DNA of 25,694 nt from Chitinophagaceae bacterium UBA3961 (lineage in GTDB: Bacteria > Bacteroidota > Bacteroidia > Chitinophagales > Chitinophagaceae): contig DGDD01000134.1 of assembly GCA_002385265.1 (NCBI GenBank), positions 1-25,694 on the forward strand, read 5' to 3'. Below the pieces are notes generated by a model. That model was not told the DNA's origin. It saw nothing but the letters and a program-made list of their open reading frames with translations, and made no database searches. Shown piece after piece: positions 14,185 through 22,908 of this stretch (positions within the stretch are counted from its first letter, which is position 1; each line of letters starts with the position of its first letter). The position numbers were made by a program, and so were the translations under genes.

Positions 14185-16380
14185 ATGAAAAAATTCGTAT
14201 ACGCATTTTTCTTAGGGTCCTTCTTTATTCCCGCCTTGGTAAAGGCGCAAGACCCCGTCTCCTATAAAGTAGCCACCGACCGCCTGCTCTGGCACGATAA
14301 TATTGACAAACAGCAAAAGAAACTTGTAGATGAAGCCGGTGCCGTTAAGGTATCTGCCGACCCTGCTTTGAACCTACATGTTTCCAACGCCTTGATCAAA
14401 AGAGTAGATCAGTTGCAGATGCAAATTGAGCTCGACACGGTTTATAATGGAAATACCAAGAAAAAATACCTTCGCAGCCTCGAAATGATGCTGAAGGGCT
14501 TTACCGATAATTTCAAAAACAAGGATTTTGGCATTGCTTTAGCTCAACCCCTAGTAGACGCTTTCGAAGAAGGAATGAAACTCGATTATAAGAACGAGTC
14601 TGTTTTCCCTCTTATTGAACGCGAACCTTACGGTGTTGCCAAGATTTTGGTGGAACTTTTCACTTTCCCAACGGAAAATCCGGGAGTGGCACCCGGCAGA
14701 ACCGAAGTGCTCAGAAAATACCTAGGCCTCCACCCGGAAGAGATTTTGAAGGTGCTGAGAAATAATACCGATCTCTATTTTGCAGATAGTTTTATTGTGA
14801 TCGCGGCAAACTATGACATTCCGCGCTTTTACGATTTTGCTCAGGCTAGAAACGCCCTCGGTGATCGTATTCGCAAACACCCCGATACCCTGGTTCACAC
14901 TATTGCCACCATGGCCAATAGCAAGAGCGGTCGCCTGTACATGCCGTTCTTAGAAAACATTCTACGAGGAAAAATTACCATGGAAGACATCGATAAAGTG
15001 CTGACCAATGAGTTCGCCTATTATCGATTATTGGTGAATACAAGAATTGAATACGCCGGCAGATTGCTGCCTCCAACCAGAGATACCGCCCGTGAATTGA
15101 AATCACTCACTGATATGATGCGTAAAAAAGCGCAAGAGTACTTCGTGAATGAAATCAATGCATTGCACTCCGAAAACAATGAAGCCGTTCGCTTTAAACG
15201 GTTGGAAGGCTTAACTGCTCAAGAGCTGTACTATCTGGCGGTATTATGCGAAGATCAGATCTACACTTCCAGTTTCGTAAAAGGAGTATATCCCCGTATT
15301 TTCCAACGCATGAGCAATCCTAGAGGCGATAGTTTGTTGTTAAGCGTACACGCTGATTTCTTCCGTAAGTTCATTAAGATGTGTGCCGGCTACAATACCC
15401 TCAACGATTTTCTAGGTAGAATTGAAAAGGACAATGCCAATATCTTAATGAAAGCCTTCGTAATTGGACTGGAAAAAACAAAGGGCACAGAAGAAGCAGT
15501 GGATGTAGCCGATTCTTATAGCAGCATCATGGATAAAAATCCGGAACTCGCTCGTTTCATTCGCACGGAAGTGGAATGGAATTATGAAAAGAATGAAATA
15601 ATTCAAAATAGAAAGGGCATAACGATCTATAATATCTTGAAAGTGTTGTTTCAATCGGCCGATACCTCTAAGAAAGTGGACGTGAGTGCAGAACTTGGTA
15701 TTCCACCGGTATACACGGTTGATTTGAAATCTTTGAAAGACGATAGTAGTCGTATTGTAATGCAAGCATTCTTTTATGGTGATGAAGACAAAGACGGACA
15801 AAACTCTTTCGCCAGTTTCATGGCCAATTTTCGTGGCAATGCCAATTGGAAAGTAACTGAGAATTCGGAATGGGTATCCATCATTAACAACAAAAACAAG
15901 AATTTCCAGATCTACGCCAACAAGCCCTTGTATGGTGAAAACGATCCGGAAGAAACGGCCATCGATCATTTGAATGATTATCTTTTCGATCGCAACATTC
16001 AACCATCGGTATACATTCATCGTGGACATAGCTACCATGTGAAGTCTACCATGCGTCGTTTGATGCCTTCTGCAAGAATAGTTGTGCTAGGTTCCTGTGG
16101 TGGCTATAACAATATCAACGAAGTGCTGAACATTAGCAGCGATGCACACATCATTTCTTCGAAGCAAACCGGAACCATGCACGTGAACGAGCCTATCATT
16201 CAGGCTTTGAATGCAAGCATCACAGCCGGTAAAAACATCGACTGGGTAGCCATGTGGAAAGAGCTCACCGGTAAATTCACTTCCGGCGACGCCAAAGAAA
16301 AATTCGACGACTATATTCCACCGTATAAAAATTTGGGGGCCTTGTTTATTAAGGCGTACAACTTGAGAATTAATAATTAA
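14185..16380 (+). CDS. Secreted protein of unknown function with possible clan-CD (caspase-like) His/Cys dyad
   Basis: A 731-residue protein with a signal peptide (residues 1-22, ending LVKAQ). I choose the ATG at 14185; the open frame begins at a TTG four codons earlier. Residues 23-480 look all-helical with no family I recognise. The C-terminal third reads like an alpha/beta domain: a strand then His-rich YIHRGHSYHV (His615 and His618), followed by RIVVLGSCGGYNNI with Cys638. A strand-His-Gly pair followed by a strand ending in Cys-Gly is the arrangement of caspase, gingipain and CHAT cysteine peptidases, but the 23-residue His-Cys spacing is short and the surrounding motifs are not standard. 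Function is therefore open. The gene stands alone between the regulator promoter and an intergenic repeat; its last codons lie in a 14-bp AT-rich tandem repeat. Confidence 0.8.
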   Translation: MKKFVYAFFLGSFFIPALVKAQDPVSYKVATDRLLWHDNIDKQQKKLVDEAGAVKVSADPALNLHVSNALIKRVDQLQMQIELDTVYNGNTKKKYLRSLEMMLKGFTDNFKNKDFGIALAQPLVDAFEEGMKLDYKNESVFPLIEREPYGVAKILVELFTFPTENPGVAPGRTEVLRKYLGLHPEEILKVLRNNTDLYFADSFIVIAANYDIPRFYDFAQARNALGDRIRKHPDTLVHTIATMANSKSGRLYMPFLENILRGKITMEDIDKVLTNEFAYYRLLVNTRIEYAGRLLPPTRDTARELKSLTDMMRKKAQEYFVNEINALHSENNEAVRFKRLEGLTAQELYYLAVLCEDQIYTSSFVKGVYPRIFQRMSNPRGDSLLLSVHADFFRKFIKMCAGYNTLNDFLGRIEKDNANILMKAFVIGLEKTKGTEEAVDVADSYSSIMDKNPELARFIRTEVEWNYEKNEIIQNRKGITIYNILKVLFQSADTSKKVDVSAELGIPPVYTVDLKSLKDDSSRIVMQAFFYGDEDKDGQNSFASFMANFRGNANWKVTENSEWVSIINNKNKNFQIYANKPLYGENDPEETAIDHLNDYLFDRNIQPSVYIHRGHSYHVKSTMRRLMPSARIVVLGSCGGYNNINEVLNISSDAHIISSKQTGTMHVNEPIIQALNASITAGKNIDWVAMWKELTGKFTSGDAKEKFDDYIPPYKNLGALFIKAYNLRINN

Positions 16381-16396
16381 CAATTAATAATTGAAC
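16368..16396. repeat. 14-bp AT-rich tandem repeat at a gene end
   Basis: AATTAATAATTAAC (16368) is followed directly by AATTAATAATTGAAC (16382). The first unit encodes the last residues and the TAA stop of the upstream gene. The second unit runs into the 55-bp element. Part of the same lead-in occurs at the very start of the window. Confidence 0.65.
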
Positions 16397-16439
16397 AGCC
16401 GGCAGTCAGGCTGATTGAATATCGGAGGCTAATCTGTGG
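16385..16439. repeat. 55-bp intergenic repeat element, copy 2
   Basis: This is the second copy of the element at 1-55, here only a few nucleotides after a stop codon. The inverted repeat CAGCC...GGCTG is perfect in this copy. It abuts the heptamer array with a single base between them, whereas copy 1 is separated from its array by about 287 nt of other repeats. Confidence 0.8.
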
Positions 16440-16440
16440 A

Positions 16441-16503
16441 CCTAAAGCCCAACGCCTAACACCTAAAGCCTAAGGCCTAACGCCCAACACCTAACCCCCT
16501 ACC
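16441..16503. repeat. Heptamer tandem array CCYAAVR, 8-9 units (copy 2)
   Basis: Eight units in exact 7-bp register run from CCTAAAG (16441) to CCTAACC (ending 16496), followed by a decayed CCCTACC. Position 3 is T or C, and positions 6-7 vary most. The first two units are the same as in the array at 343-391. Confidence 0.85.
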
Positions 16504-16556
16504 GCCACCCATAACTTTATTCCCCAATTCTAACCCGTTTTGTTTTTCTTTGCATT

Positions 16557-18350
16557 ATGTCTGATCAGCCGGCCAAGAAGAAGAAGGTTCTCGATGTGAG
16601 TTTGTTGAAAAGGGTGTTTCGATATGCAGCTCCCTACAAAACACGTTTTTTCATTTCCATCTTTTTATCCATTGCACTAGCAGTGCTCGCACCGGTTCGT
16701 CCTTATCTAATTCAAAAAACGGTTACCACTTTCATCGCTCAGGAGAACATCAATTGGGTGATCTGGATCACCGTTATTCAAATTGCCGTATTGTTGGTGG
16801 AAACCGGGGCACGATTTTATTTCACATTCATCACCGCATGGCTAGGTCAACATGTAGTGAACGATATACGTCAACAGGTATACCGCAAAATTGTAGGCCT
16901 CAACCTTCGCCAGTTCGATCAAACCCCTATCGGAACGCTAACCACTCGCACCATTAACGATATTGAAAGCATCAACGATATTTTTGCTGATGGTCTCATT
17001 CCCATTGTGGCCGATTTGCTCTCCATCATTTCCATCTTCATCGTAATGTTGGTGACCGATTGGAAGCTCACCCTTATTTGCCTAGCGCCTTTCCCGCTTT
17101 TGATCATTGCCACTTACTTCTTCAAAGAAAGCGTGAACAAAAGCTTTATGATTGTTCGAAATGCCGTGGCTGCCCTGAATGCCTTTGTTCAAGAACACCT
17201 TACCGGAATGGCCGTGGTACAGTCGTTTGCTGCTGAAGACCAAGAGTTTAATAAATTCAAGAAAATCAATAAAACCCACCGCGATGCGAATATCAAAGCC
17301 ATTTTCGCTTATTCGGTTTTCTTCCCGGTAGTGGAGATCATACTGGCTGTTTCTACCGGTTTGCTTGTTTGGTGGGGCGCTACTAGTGCGCTGGCCATGT
17401 CGGGAGAGGAAGCCACGGAAATGGCCGGAAAAATCATCGCTTTCGTGATGTACTTAAACCTGCTCTTCCGCCCTTTGCGTGTAATTGCAGATAAGTTTAA
17501 CGTGTTGCAAATGGGCATGATTGCCAGCGAGCGTGTGTTCAAAGTAATTGATAATGAAGATTATATAAAGAAAGAAGAAGAGGGAAGCTTTGCTCCGGAA
17601 CGCCTCGAGGGTGCCATTCAATTCGATAAAGTGCAATTCAGCTATACACCCGGAACCCCTGTTCTAAAAAACATTAGTTTCGACGTAAAACCGGGAGAAA
17701 CCGTGGCCTTGGTTGGTCACACCGGAAGCGGAAAGACTTCCATCATCAGTTTGCTGAACCGACTCTACCAAATTCAAGAAGGTGACATTAAGGTAGACGG
17801 CGTTCCACTCAGAGAATTCCAACTCGACGCTCTGCGAAAAAATATCGGAATTGTGTTGCAAGACGTATTCCTATTCTCCGGGTCTATTTACGACAATATC
17901 ACTCTCAGAAACCCGAATATCAGTCGAGAACAGGTGATACAGGCTGCACAAATGATTGATATGCATGAGTTTATCATGAGTTTGCCTGGTGGTTACGATT
18001 TTAATGTGATGGAGCGTGGTTCTACCCTCAGTTTGGGACAACGTCAGCTCATTTCTTTTATACGAGCACTACTCTATAATCCGTCCATTTTAGTATTGGA
18101 TGAAGCCACTTCTTCGGTGGATACTGAGAGTGAGCTACTTATACAAAAAGCGATCGATACTTTGATTTCGGGTCGCACTTCCATTATCATTGCCCACCGT
18201 TTGAGCACCATTCGTAAAGCGAACAAAATCATTGTGTTAGACAGAGGCGAACTCAAAGAAATGGGCACGCACGACGAGTTATTGGCACTTGGCGGGTTCT
18301 ATGCGTCACTCTACAAAATGCAGTTCGATACCCCTAAGATTCTCCATTAA
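16557..18350 (+). CDS. ABC exporter half-transporter, MsbA/multidrug type
   Basis: A 597-residue fused membrane-ATPase protein that would work as a homodimer. The transmembrane domain (about 20-330) has six hydrophobic helices and the NIRQQVYRK-type coupling region. The nucleotide-binding domain has Walker A GHTGSGKT (387-394), signature LSLGQRQ (491-497), Walker B ILVLDE with Asp515 and catalytic Glu516, and the switch His547 (IIAHRLSTI). Members export lipids, lipopolysaccharide precursors, drugs or peptides from the cytoplasmic leaflet; the substrate cannot be told from sequence. It is a single gene between an intergenic repeat and the ATP synthase promoter. TTTCTTTG just before the ATG may be a -7 element, which would make the message nearly leaderless, but no -33 partner supports this. 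Confidence 0.92.
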   Translation: MSDQPAKKKKVLDVSLLKRVFRYAAPYKTRFFISIFLSIALAVLAPVRPYLIQKTVTTFIAQENINWVIWITVIQIAVLLVETGARFYFTFITAWLGQHVVNDIRQQVYRKIVGLNLRQFDQTPIGTLTTRTINDIESINDIFADGLIPIVADLLSIISIFIVMLVTDWKLTLICLAPFPLLIIATYFFKESVNKSFMIVRNAVAALNAFVQEHLTGMAVVQSFAAEDQEFNKFKKINKTHRDANIKAIFAYSVFFPVVEIILAVSTGLLVWWGATSALAMSGEEATEMAGKIIAFVMYLNLLFRPLRVIADKFNVLQMGMIASERVFKVIDNEDYIKKEEEGSFAPERLEGAIQFDKVQFSYTPGTPVLKNISFDVKPGETVALVGHTGSGKTSIISLLNRLYQIQEGDIKVDGVPLREFQLDALRKNIGIVLQDVFLFSGSIYDNITLRNPNISREQVIQAAQMIDMHEFIMSLPGGYDFNVMERGSTLSLGQRQLISFIRALLYNPSILVLDEATSSVDTESELLIQKAIDTLISGRTSIIIAHRLSTIRKANKIIVLDRGELKEMGTHDELLALGGFYASLYKMQFDTPKILH

Positions 18351-18391
18351 TATTTCTTAACGATTTATTATTAATTCTACCTGTTCCGACG

Positions 18392-18399
18392 TATCTTTG
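18392..18399 (+). promoter_or_regulatory. -7 promoter element of the ATP synthase operon
   Basis: TATCTTTG is an exact match to TAnnTTTG and sits 20 nt before the atpB ATG. No clear -33 TTTG is seen at 19-21 bp spacing. It is the best promoter candidate in the 69-nt gap after the ABC exporter. Confidence 0.6.
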
Positions 18400-18419
18400 C
18401 GGCAAATTTACAGACAGGT

Positions 18420-19490
18420 ATGACGATCAAGAGTCTCAAATGCTTATTGGTAGCGGCTTTCAGCGCAGGCTTGGTGCTTCTGGCTCCCTCTGTGAAAGCT
18501 CAGCATGAGCCCGAACATGTGAAGATTGAAGAATCAGAAGAGAAGATCAACCCCAAAGAGATCATTTTCGAGCACATCAAAGATGCGCACGAATGGCATA
18601 TCGTGGGTTCTTTGTCTGTTCCTTTGCCTGTAATTCTTTACACAGACAAAGGTTTTGAAGTATTCTCCGGAGGTAATTTCCACCATGGTCATGAGAAGTT
18701 CCAAGGCAACTATTTGTATGGAATTGAAGAAGGAAAGATCAAGGTATTTGGTGCCGATGGTAAAATTGACGAAGAAGCGAGTGCGAAGATTTGGGATTTC
18801 TCAATCACAAAGAACGTAGCTTCCTTGTTGTTGTCGGTAACAGTACTCCTTCTTATTTTCTTGTCTTTAGGATCTTATTATAAAAAGAAAGGTGTGAATG
18901 GTCCTCGTGGATTGGCGGGTTTTGTTGAGCCGGTAATCATGACGATCAAGGACGATGTAGCGAAACCTATTTTAGGTGACCGCGCTCCTAAGTACTTGCC
19001 TTTCTTATTAACCGTGTTCTTCTTCATTCTTATCAATAACTTGATGGGATTGATTCCATTCTTCCCCGGTGGTGCAAACGTGAGTGGTAATATCGCCTTC
19101 ACTTGTACCTTGGCCGTGTTTACCTTCTTATTGGTAAACTTGAATGGAAATGGAAACTATTGGAAGCACATCTTCTGGATGCCGGGTGTACCTGTGCCCA
19201 TGAAGATATTCTTGGCTCCAATTGAATTCATTGGAGTATTTACAAAGCCCATTTCATTAATGGTGCGTTTGTTCGCGAACATTACTGCAGGTCACGTATT
19301 GATTTTGGGTATCGTGTGTTTGATTTTCGTGTTGAAATCAATTGCAGTAGCCACCGTAGTGGTTCCATTTACCTTGGCCTTAAGCATGATCGAATTACTG
19401 GTAGCATTTATCCAGGCATTCATATTTACGTTGTTGTCTACGGTGTATATCAGTATGGCTACTGAAGAGCACCATGGCGACCACCATTAA
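18420..19490 (+). CDS. atpB: F-type ATP synthase subunit a
   Basis: A 356-residue membrane subunit that forms the proton half-channels next to the c-ring. It has the long N-terminal extension usual in Bacteroidota: a signal-like segment (1-27, ending VKAQ) and a His/Glu-rich periplasmic region to about residue 130. The conserved core helices follow. The essential arginine is Arg283 in LMVRLFANITAGH, and the last helices contain ELLVAFIQAFIFTLLSTVYI. It is first in the atpB-E-F-H-A operon, 27 nt before atpE, and is preceded by a TATCTTTG promoter element. Confidence 0.95.
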   Translation: MTIKSLKCLLVAAFSAGLVLLAPSVKAQHEPEHVKIEESEEKINPKEIIFEHIKDAHEWHIVGSLSVPLPVILYTDKGFEVFSGGNFHHGHEKFQGNYLYGIEEGKIKVFGADGKIDEEASAKIWDFSITKNVASLLLSVTVLLLIFLSLGSYYKKKGVNGPRGLAGFVEPVIMTIKDDVAKPILGDRAPKYLPFLLTVFFFILINNLMGLIPFFPGGANVSGNIAFTCTLAVFTFLLVNLNGNGNYWKHIFWMPGVPVPMKIFLAPIEFIGVFTKPISLMVRLFANITAGHVLILGIVCLIFVLKSIAVATVVVPFTLALSMIELLVAFIQAFIFTLLSTVYISMATEEHHGDHH

Positions 19491-19514
19491 TTTTTTTATT
19501 AAATAAAACCATAA

Positions 19515-19724
<210 letters not shown>

Positions 19725-19737
19725 TTTGTACTGTACT

Positions 19738-19771
19738 AAAAGCCCCCAAGCACAAGGCGAAAGGGGCTTTT
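19738..19771 (+). promoter_or_regulatory. Hairpin between atpE and atpF
   Basis: AAAAGCCCC (19738-19746) pairs perfectly with GGGGCTTTT (19763-19771), giving a 9-bp stem with a 16-nt loop. It lies 13 nt after the atpE stop. It is either an attenuator or a 3' stabiliser of the upstream mRNA; both would raise subunit c output relative to downstream subunits. The U run is part of the stem and short, so full termination is unlikely. Confidence 0.65.
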
Positions 19772-19808
19772 ACTTCGATTTTAAAACTTATTTAAAGAAC
19801 GATTCAGT

Positions 19809-20321
19809 ATGTTCTTCTTAGAAATAAACCCGCTGATTAAACCAGAGATTGGTTTGATCGTTTGGACTACACTCTCTTTCTTGTTGTTGTTGTTTGTTCT
19901 GGCAAAATTTGCTTGGAAGCCTATCTTGGGTGCAATCAAGAAAAGAGAAGAAACCATCAACGACTCATTGGCTACTGCTGAAAGAGTAAAAGCTGAAATG
20001 GCTCAGTTGAAAAGTGAGAACGAAGCCCTAATGGCGAAAGCACGTGAAGAACGCGCTCAAATGCTGAAAGAAGCTCGTGATACAAAAGATCGCATCATCA
20101 ACGAAGCAAAAGAGCAAGCAAAAGCAGAAGCCAACAAAATTGTTGCCGAAGCTCAGCAAGCTATTCACGCTCAGAAGATGGCCGCTTTAACCGACGTGAA
20201 AAATCAGGTTGGTAAATTGGTGATCGAAGTATCTGAAAAAGTATTGCGTCGCGAACTTTCTAACAAAGGTGAGCAAGAAGGTTATATCAAGCAATTGACC
20301 GACGAAGTAAAGTTGAACTAA
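19809..20321 (+). CDS. atpF: F-type ATP synthase subunit b
   Basis: A 170-residue peripheral-stalk subunit. One membrane helix near the N-terminus (about 12-33, GLIVWTTLSFLLLLFVLAKF) is followed by WKPILGAIKKREETI, the family motif. A long charged Ala/Glu/Lys-rich coiled coil then runs to about residue 150. It anchors F1 through the delta subunit encoded next. The start at 19809 keeps the usual short leader before the helix. Confidence 0.94.
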   Translation: MFFLEINPLIKPEIGLIVWTTLSFLLLLFVLAKFAWKPILGAIKKREETINDSLATAERVKAEMAQLKSENEALMAKAREERAQMLKEARDTKDRIINEAKEQAKAEANKIVAEAQQAIHAQKMAALTDVKNQVGKLVIEVSEKVLRRELSNKGEQEGYIKQLTDEVKLN

Positions 20322-20324
20322 TCA

Positions 20325-20344
20325 TTAGAAGGGAAACCTTCTGA
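20325..20344 (+). promoter_or_regulatory. GAAA-tetraloop hairpin between atpF and atpH
   Basis: An 8-bp stem pairs TTAGAAGG (20325-20332) with CCTTCTGA (20337-20344), including one G-U pair, capped by GAAA, a stable GNRA tetraloop. There is no U tract, so it is more likely an mRNA stability or processing element than a terminator. Confidence 0.55.
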
Positions 20345-20365
20345 ACAATAAATTAAAAACAGAAT

Positions 20366-20929
20366 ATGCCTAACCCCCGTTTAGCCGGAAGATACGCCAA
20401 GAGTATTCTTGGATTATCGTTGGAAACCAACCAGCTGGAGCAGGTGTATAACGATATGCTGTTCTTACAACAAGTTTGTAAGGCCAGCCGTGAGTTTGTT
20501 GCAGTGTTGAGAAGCCCTGTAATCAAAGCCGATAAAAAATTGGGCGTACTCCAATCGGTTACACAAGGTAAAGTTCAAGACATCACTTCTGGTTTCATTA
20601 AACTGTTGGTGTCTAAAGGACGTGAAAGCAATCTGCCTGAAATCATCACCGCTTTTGTAGAACAATACAAAGCGCACAAAGGAATTTATACCATCAAGTT
20701 AACCACGGCAGCTCCGGTTTCAGAAGAAATCAAGCAAGCCATTATTGCTAAAGTTCAAGAACAAACTTCCATGAAATTGATTGAAATGGAAACTGCTGTG
20801 AACGAAGCATTAATCGGTGGATTTGTGTTGGAATTGGGTGATACTTTGGTAGATGGTTCGATCGCTTACGATTTAAATAAGGTGAAAGCGCAGTTTATGA
20901 ATAATGACTTTATTTATAAAATTCGCTAG
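20366..20929 (+). CDS. atpH: F-type ATP synthase subunit delta
   Basis: A 187-residue soluble stalk subunit (OSCP type). The N-terminal helical domain begins PRLAGRYAKSILGLSLE, and the C-terminal signature ALIGGFVLELGDTLVDGSI (about 149-167) is characteristic of delta/OSCP. It links the top of F1 alpha to subunit b. It lies between atpF and atpA in the conserved order, with 46 nt before atpA. Confidence 0.94.
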   Translation: MPNPRLAGRYAKSILGLSLETNQLEQVYNDMLFLQQVCKASREFVAVLRSPVIKADKKLGVLQSVTQGKVQDITSGFIKLLVSKGRESNLPEIITAFVEQYKAHKGIYTIKLTTAAPVSEEIKQAIIAKVQEQTSMKLIEMETAVNEALIGGFVLELGDTLVDGSIAYDLNKVKAQFMNNDFIYKIR

Positions 20930-20975
20930 TAACTTATTAGTATAACAATTACGAAAAAACGATAAACATTTCTAT

Positions 20976-22553
20976 ATGGTAGAAATTAAACCGGATGAGA
21001 TATCGGCGATATTACGCCAACAGCTCAGCAACTTTAACGTAGCTGCCGACCTCGAAGAAGTAGGTACGGTGTTACAAGTGGGTGATGGTATTGCCCGCGT
21101 ATACGGATTGAACAATGTTCGTAGTGGTGAACTCGTTGAATTTGAAAACGGTGTTCGCGCTATCGCATTGAACCTTGAAGAAGACAACGTGGGTGTGGTA
21201 TTGATGGGTGAAAGCGGCGACATTAAAGAAGGCGGTAAAGTACGTCGTACCGGTAAAATTGCCTCTATCAACGTAGGTGAAGGAATGCTCGGTCGTGTTG
21301 TAAACACATTGGGCGAAGCCATCGACGGTAAAGGTCCAATTGAAGGTGCTCGTTACGAAATGCCTTTAGAGCGTAAAGCTCCAGGGGTTATCTTCCGTGA
21401 GCCGGTTAAAGAACCGCTCCAAACCGGTATCAAAGCCATCGATGCGATGATCCCCATCGGTCGTGGACAACGTGAGTTGATCATCGGTGACCGTCAAACC
21501 GGTAAAACCGCTATCGCGATCGACACTATCATCAACCAAAAAGAATTTTACCAAGCAGGTAAACCAGTATATTGTATCTACGTAGCTATTGGTCAAAAAG
21601 CGTCTACCATTGCAGGTGTAATGAAGACTTTGGAAGACAATGGTGCGATGGCTTACACTACCATCGTTGCAGCTTCTGCTTCTGACCCGGCTCCTCTTCA
21701 ATTCTACGCTCCATTCGCGGGTGCAGCAATTGGTGAGTTCTTCCGTGATACCGGACGTCCTGCTTTGATCATCTATGATGACCTTTCTAAACAAGCCGTG
21801 GCTTACCGTGAGGTGTCATTGTTGCTCCGTCGTCCTCCTGGTCGTGAAGCATACCCTGGTGACGTATTCTACCTCCACAGTCGTTTGCTCGAGCGCGCTG
21901 CGAAAGTTATCAACGATGATTCTGTAGCGAAAGACATGAACGATTTACCTGAAAGCATCAAGCATTTGGTAAAAGGCGGTGGCTCTTTAACAGCCTTACC
22001 AATTATTGAAACGCAAGCGGGTGACGTATCTGCATACATTCCAACCAACGTAATCTCAATTACCGACGGTCAGATCTTCTTGGAAGGTAACCTCTTCAAC
22101 AGTGGTATCCGTCCGGCGATCAACGTAGGTATCTCTGTAAGCCGTGTGGGTGGTAACGCTCAGATCAAATCAATGAAGAAAGTAGCAGGTACCTTGAAAT
22201 TAGACCAAGCCCTCTATCGTGAGATGGAAGCGTTCTCTAAATTCGGTGGTGACCTCGATGCTGCTACGAAACTGGTATTGGACAAAGGTTCACGTAACGT
22301 GGAAATCTTGAAACAAGCTCAGTTCGCACCTTTCAGCGTTGAGAAGCAAGTAGCTATCATTTACCTCGGTACGCAAGGTTTGTTGCGCGAAGTAGCTGTT
22401 AAGAAAGTGAAAGATTTTGAAGATCACTTCTTGATGGAAATGGAGCAAAAATTACCGGAAGTATTGGCTGAATTCAAGAAAGGAAACCTTCCTGAAGATG
22501 GCGTGAAGAAAATGGTAGAATTGGCTAACGGAATCATTCCTCAGTACAAATAA
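20976..22553 (+). CDS. atpA: F-type ATP synthase subunit alpha
   Basis: A 525-residue non-catalytic F1 subunit. The P-loop is GDRQTGKT (171-178). Further on are [29 protein letters not shown] and [28 protein letters not shown], typical alpha-subunit signatures. The N-terminal beta-barrel and helical C-terminal domains are complete. Unusually, the operon ends here: a perfect terminator follows within 25 nt, and atpG, which usually comes next in Bacteroidota, is not found in the remaining 3.1 kb. atpD and atpC are also absent from the window, which is common in this phylum. Confidence 0.97.
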   Translation: MVEIKPDEISAILRQQLSNFNVAADLEEVGTVLQVGDGIARVYGLNNVRSGELVEFENGVRAIALNLEEDNVGVVLMGESGDIKEGGKVRRTGKIASINVGEGMLGRVVNTLGEAIDGKGPIEGARYEMPLERKAPGVIFREPVKEPLQTGIKAIDAMIPIGRGQRELIIGDRQTGKTAIAIDTIINQKEFYQAGKPVYCIYVAIGQKASTIAGVMKTLEDNGAMAYTTIVAASASDPAPLQFYAPFAGAAIGEFFRDTGRPALIIYDDLSKQAVAYREVSLLLRRPPGREAYPGDVFYLHSRLLERAAKVINDDSVAKDMNDLPESIKHLVKGGGSLTALPIIETQAGDVSAYIPTNVISITDGQIFLEGNLFNSGIRPAINVGISVSRVGGNAQIKSMKKVAGTLKLDQALYREMEAFSKFGGDLDAATKLVLDKGSRNVEILKQAQFAPFSVEKQVAIIYLGTQGLLREVAVKKVKDFEDHFLMEMEQKLPEVLAEFKKGNLPEDGVKKMVELANGIIPQYK

Positions 22554-22577
22554 GATCTGAAAGATCTTTACAATACG

Positions 22578-22610
22578 ATCCCGAAGGAGCAATCCTTCGG
22601 GATTTTTTTT
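22578..22610 (+). terminator. Strong intrinsic terminator after atpA
   Basis: A perfect 11-bp stem, ATCCCGAAGGA (22578-22588) with TCCTTCGGGAT (22593-22603), is capped by the GNRA tetraloop GCAA and followed by eight T residues. This is a textbook rho-independent terminator and marks the real end of the ATP synthase operon. Confidence 0.93.
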
Positions 22611-22736
22611 GCTTTTTCCGAAGAGTATCGATTATTCGCATAATTAGTTTCCCTTATAAAGTAATACTTGAAAGGATTTAAGTTGTAAAGAAACCGGCTC
22701 TTTTTCCTCCAGCCTGAGCTGGGTCACTTCCATTTG

Positions 22737-22746
22737 CCATATATGG
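22737..22746. repeat. 10-bp perfect palindrome CCATATATGG
   Basis: The palindrome CCATATATGG lies in the 187-nt stretch between the atpA terminator and the micro-ORF. It could be a small operator, but a 10-mer of this composition can arise by chance. A short CCAGC-CTGA-GCTGG hairpin is also present just upstream (22709-22722). No clear TAnnTTTG promoter was found in this gap. Confidence 0.35.
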
Positions 22747-22797
22747 ATATTAATTTTAAAGTGTTGATCCGAACATAACCCCTAAATCCATTTCTCT

Positions 22798-22908
22798 ATG
22801 AAACAGATCTACACGATTCACAAAAGTAGAAACTTGAAAATAGCTGCTCGGAAAAATGGACTTAGTTGGAAATCTAGATTTCTAAACGTCCTAATTCCGC
22901 CTCTATGA
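22798..22908 (+). CDS. 36-residue basic micro-ORF overlapping the RCC1/T9SS gene
   Basis: ATG at 22798 opens a 36-codon frame that begins MKQIYTIHKSRN and ends FLNVLIPPL. Its TGA stop overlaps the next gene's start as ATGA. The peptide has eight Lys/Arg and no Asp or Glu. The start context CTCTATGAAA is repeated at both genes' starts. The ATGA overlap would allow translational coupling, as with leader peptides. No homology is recognised, and a chance ORF is possible. Confidence 0.35.
   Translation: MKQIYTIHKSRNLKIAARKNGLSWKSRFLNVLIPPL

Noticed and set aside
15445..16038. Minus-strand 197-codon frame inside the caspase-like gene
   Set aside because: It lies wholly within a plausible plus-strand secreted protein, has no recognisable motif, and its composition looks like an antisense shadow.
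16545..16552. TTTCTTTG as the -7 promoter of the ABC exporter
   Set aside because: It would leave almost no leader before the ATG and has no -33 partner at the right spacing, so I do not list it as a feature.
21366..21794. Minus-strand 142-codon frame inside atpA
   Set aside because: It is antisense to a highly conserved ATPase subunit and has no domain; long antisense frames are common over atpA codon usage.
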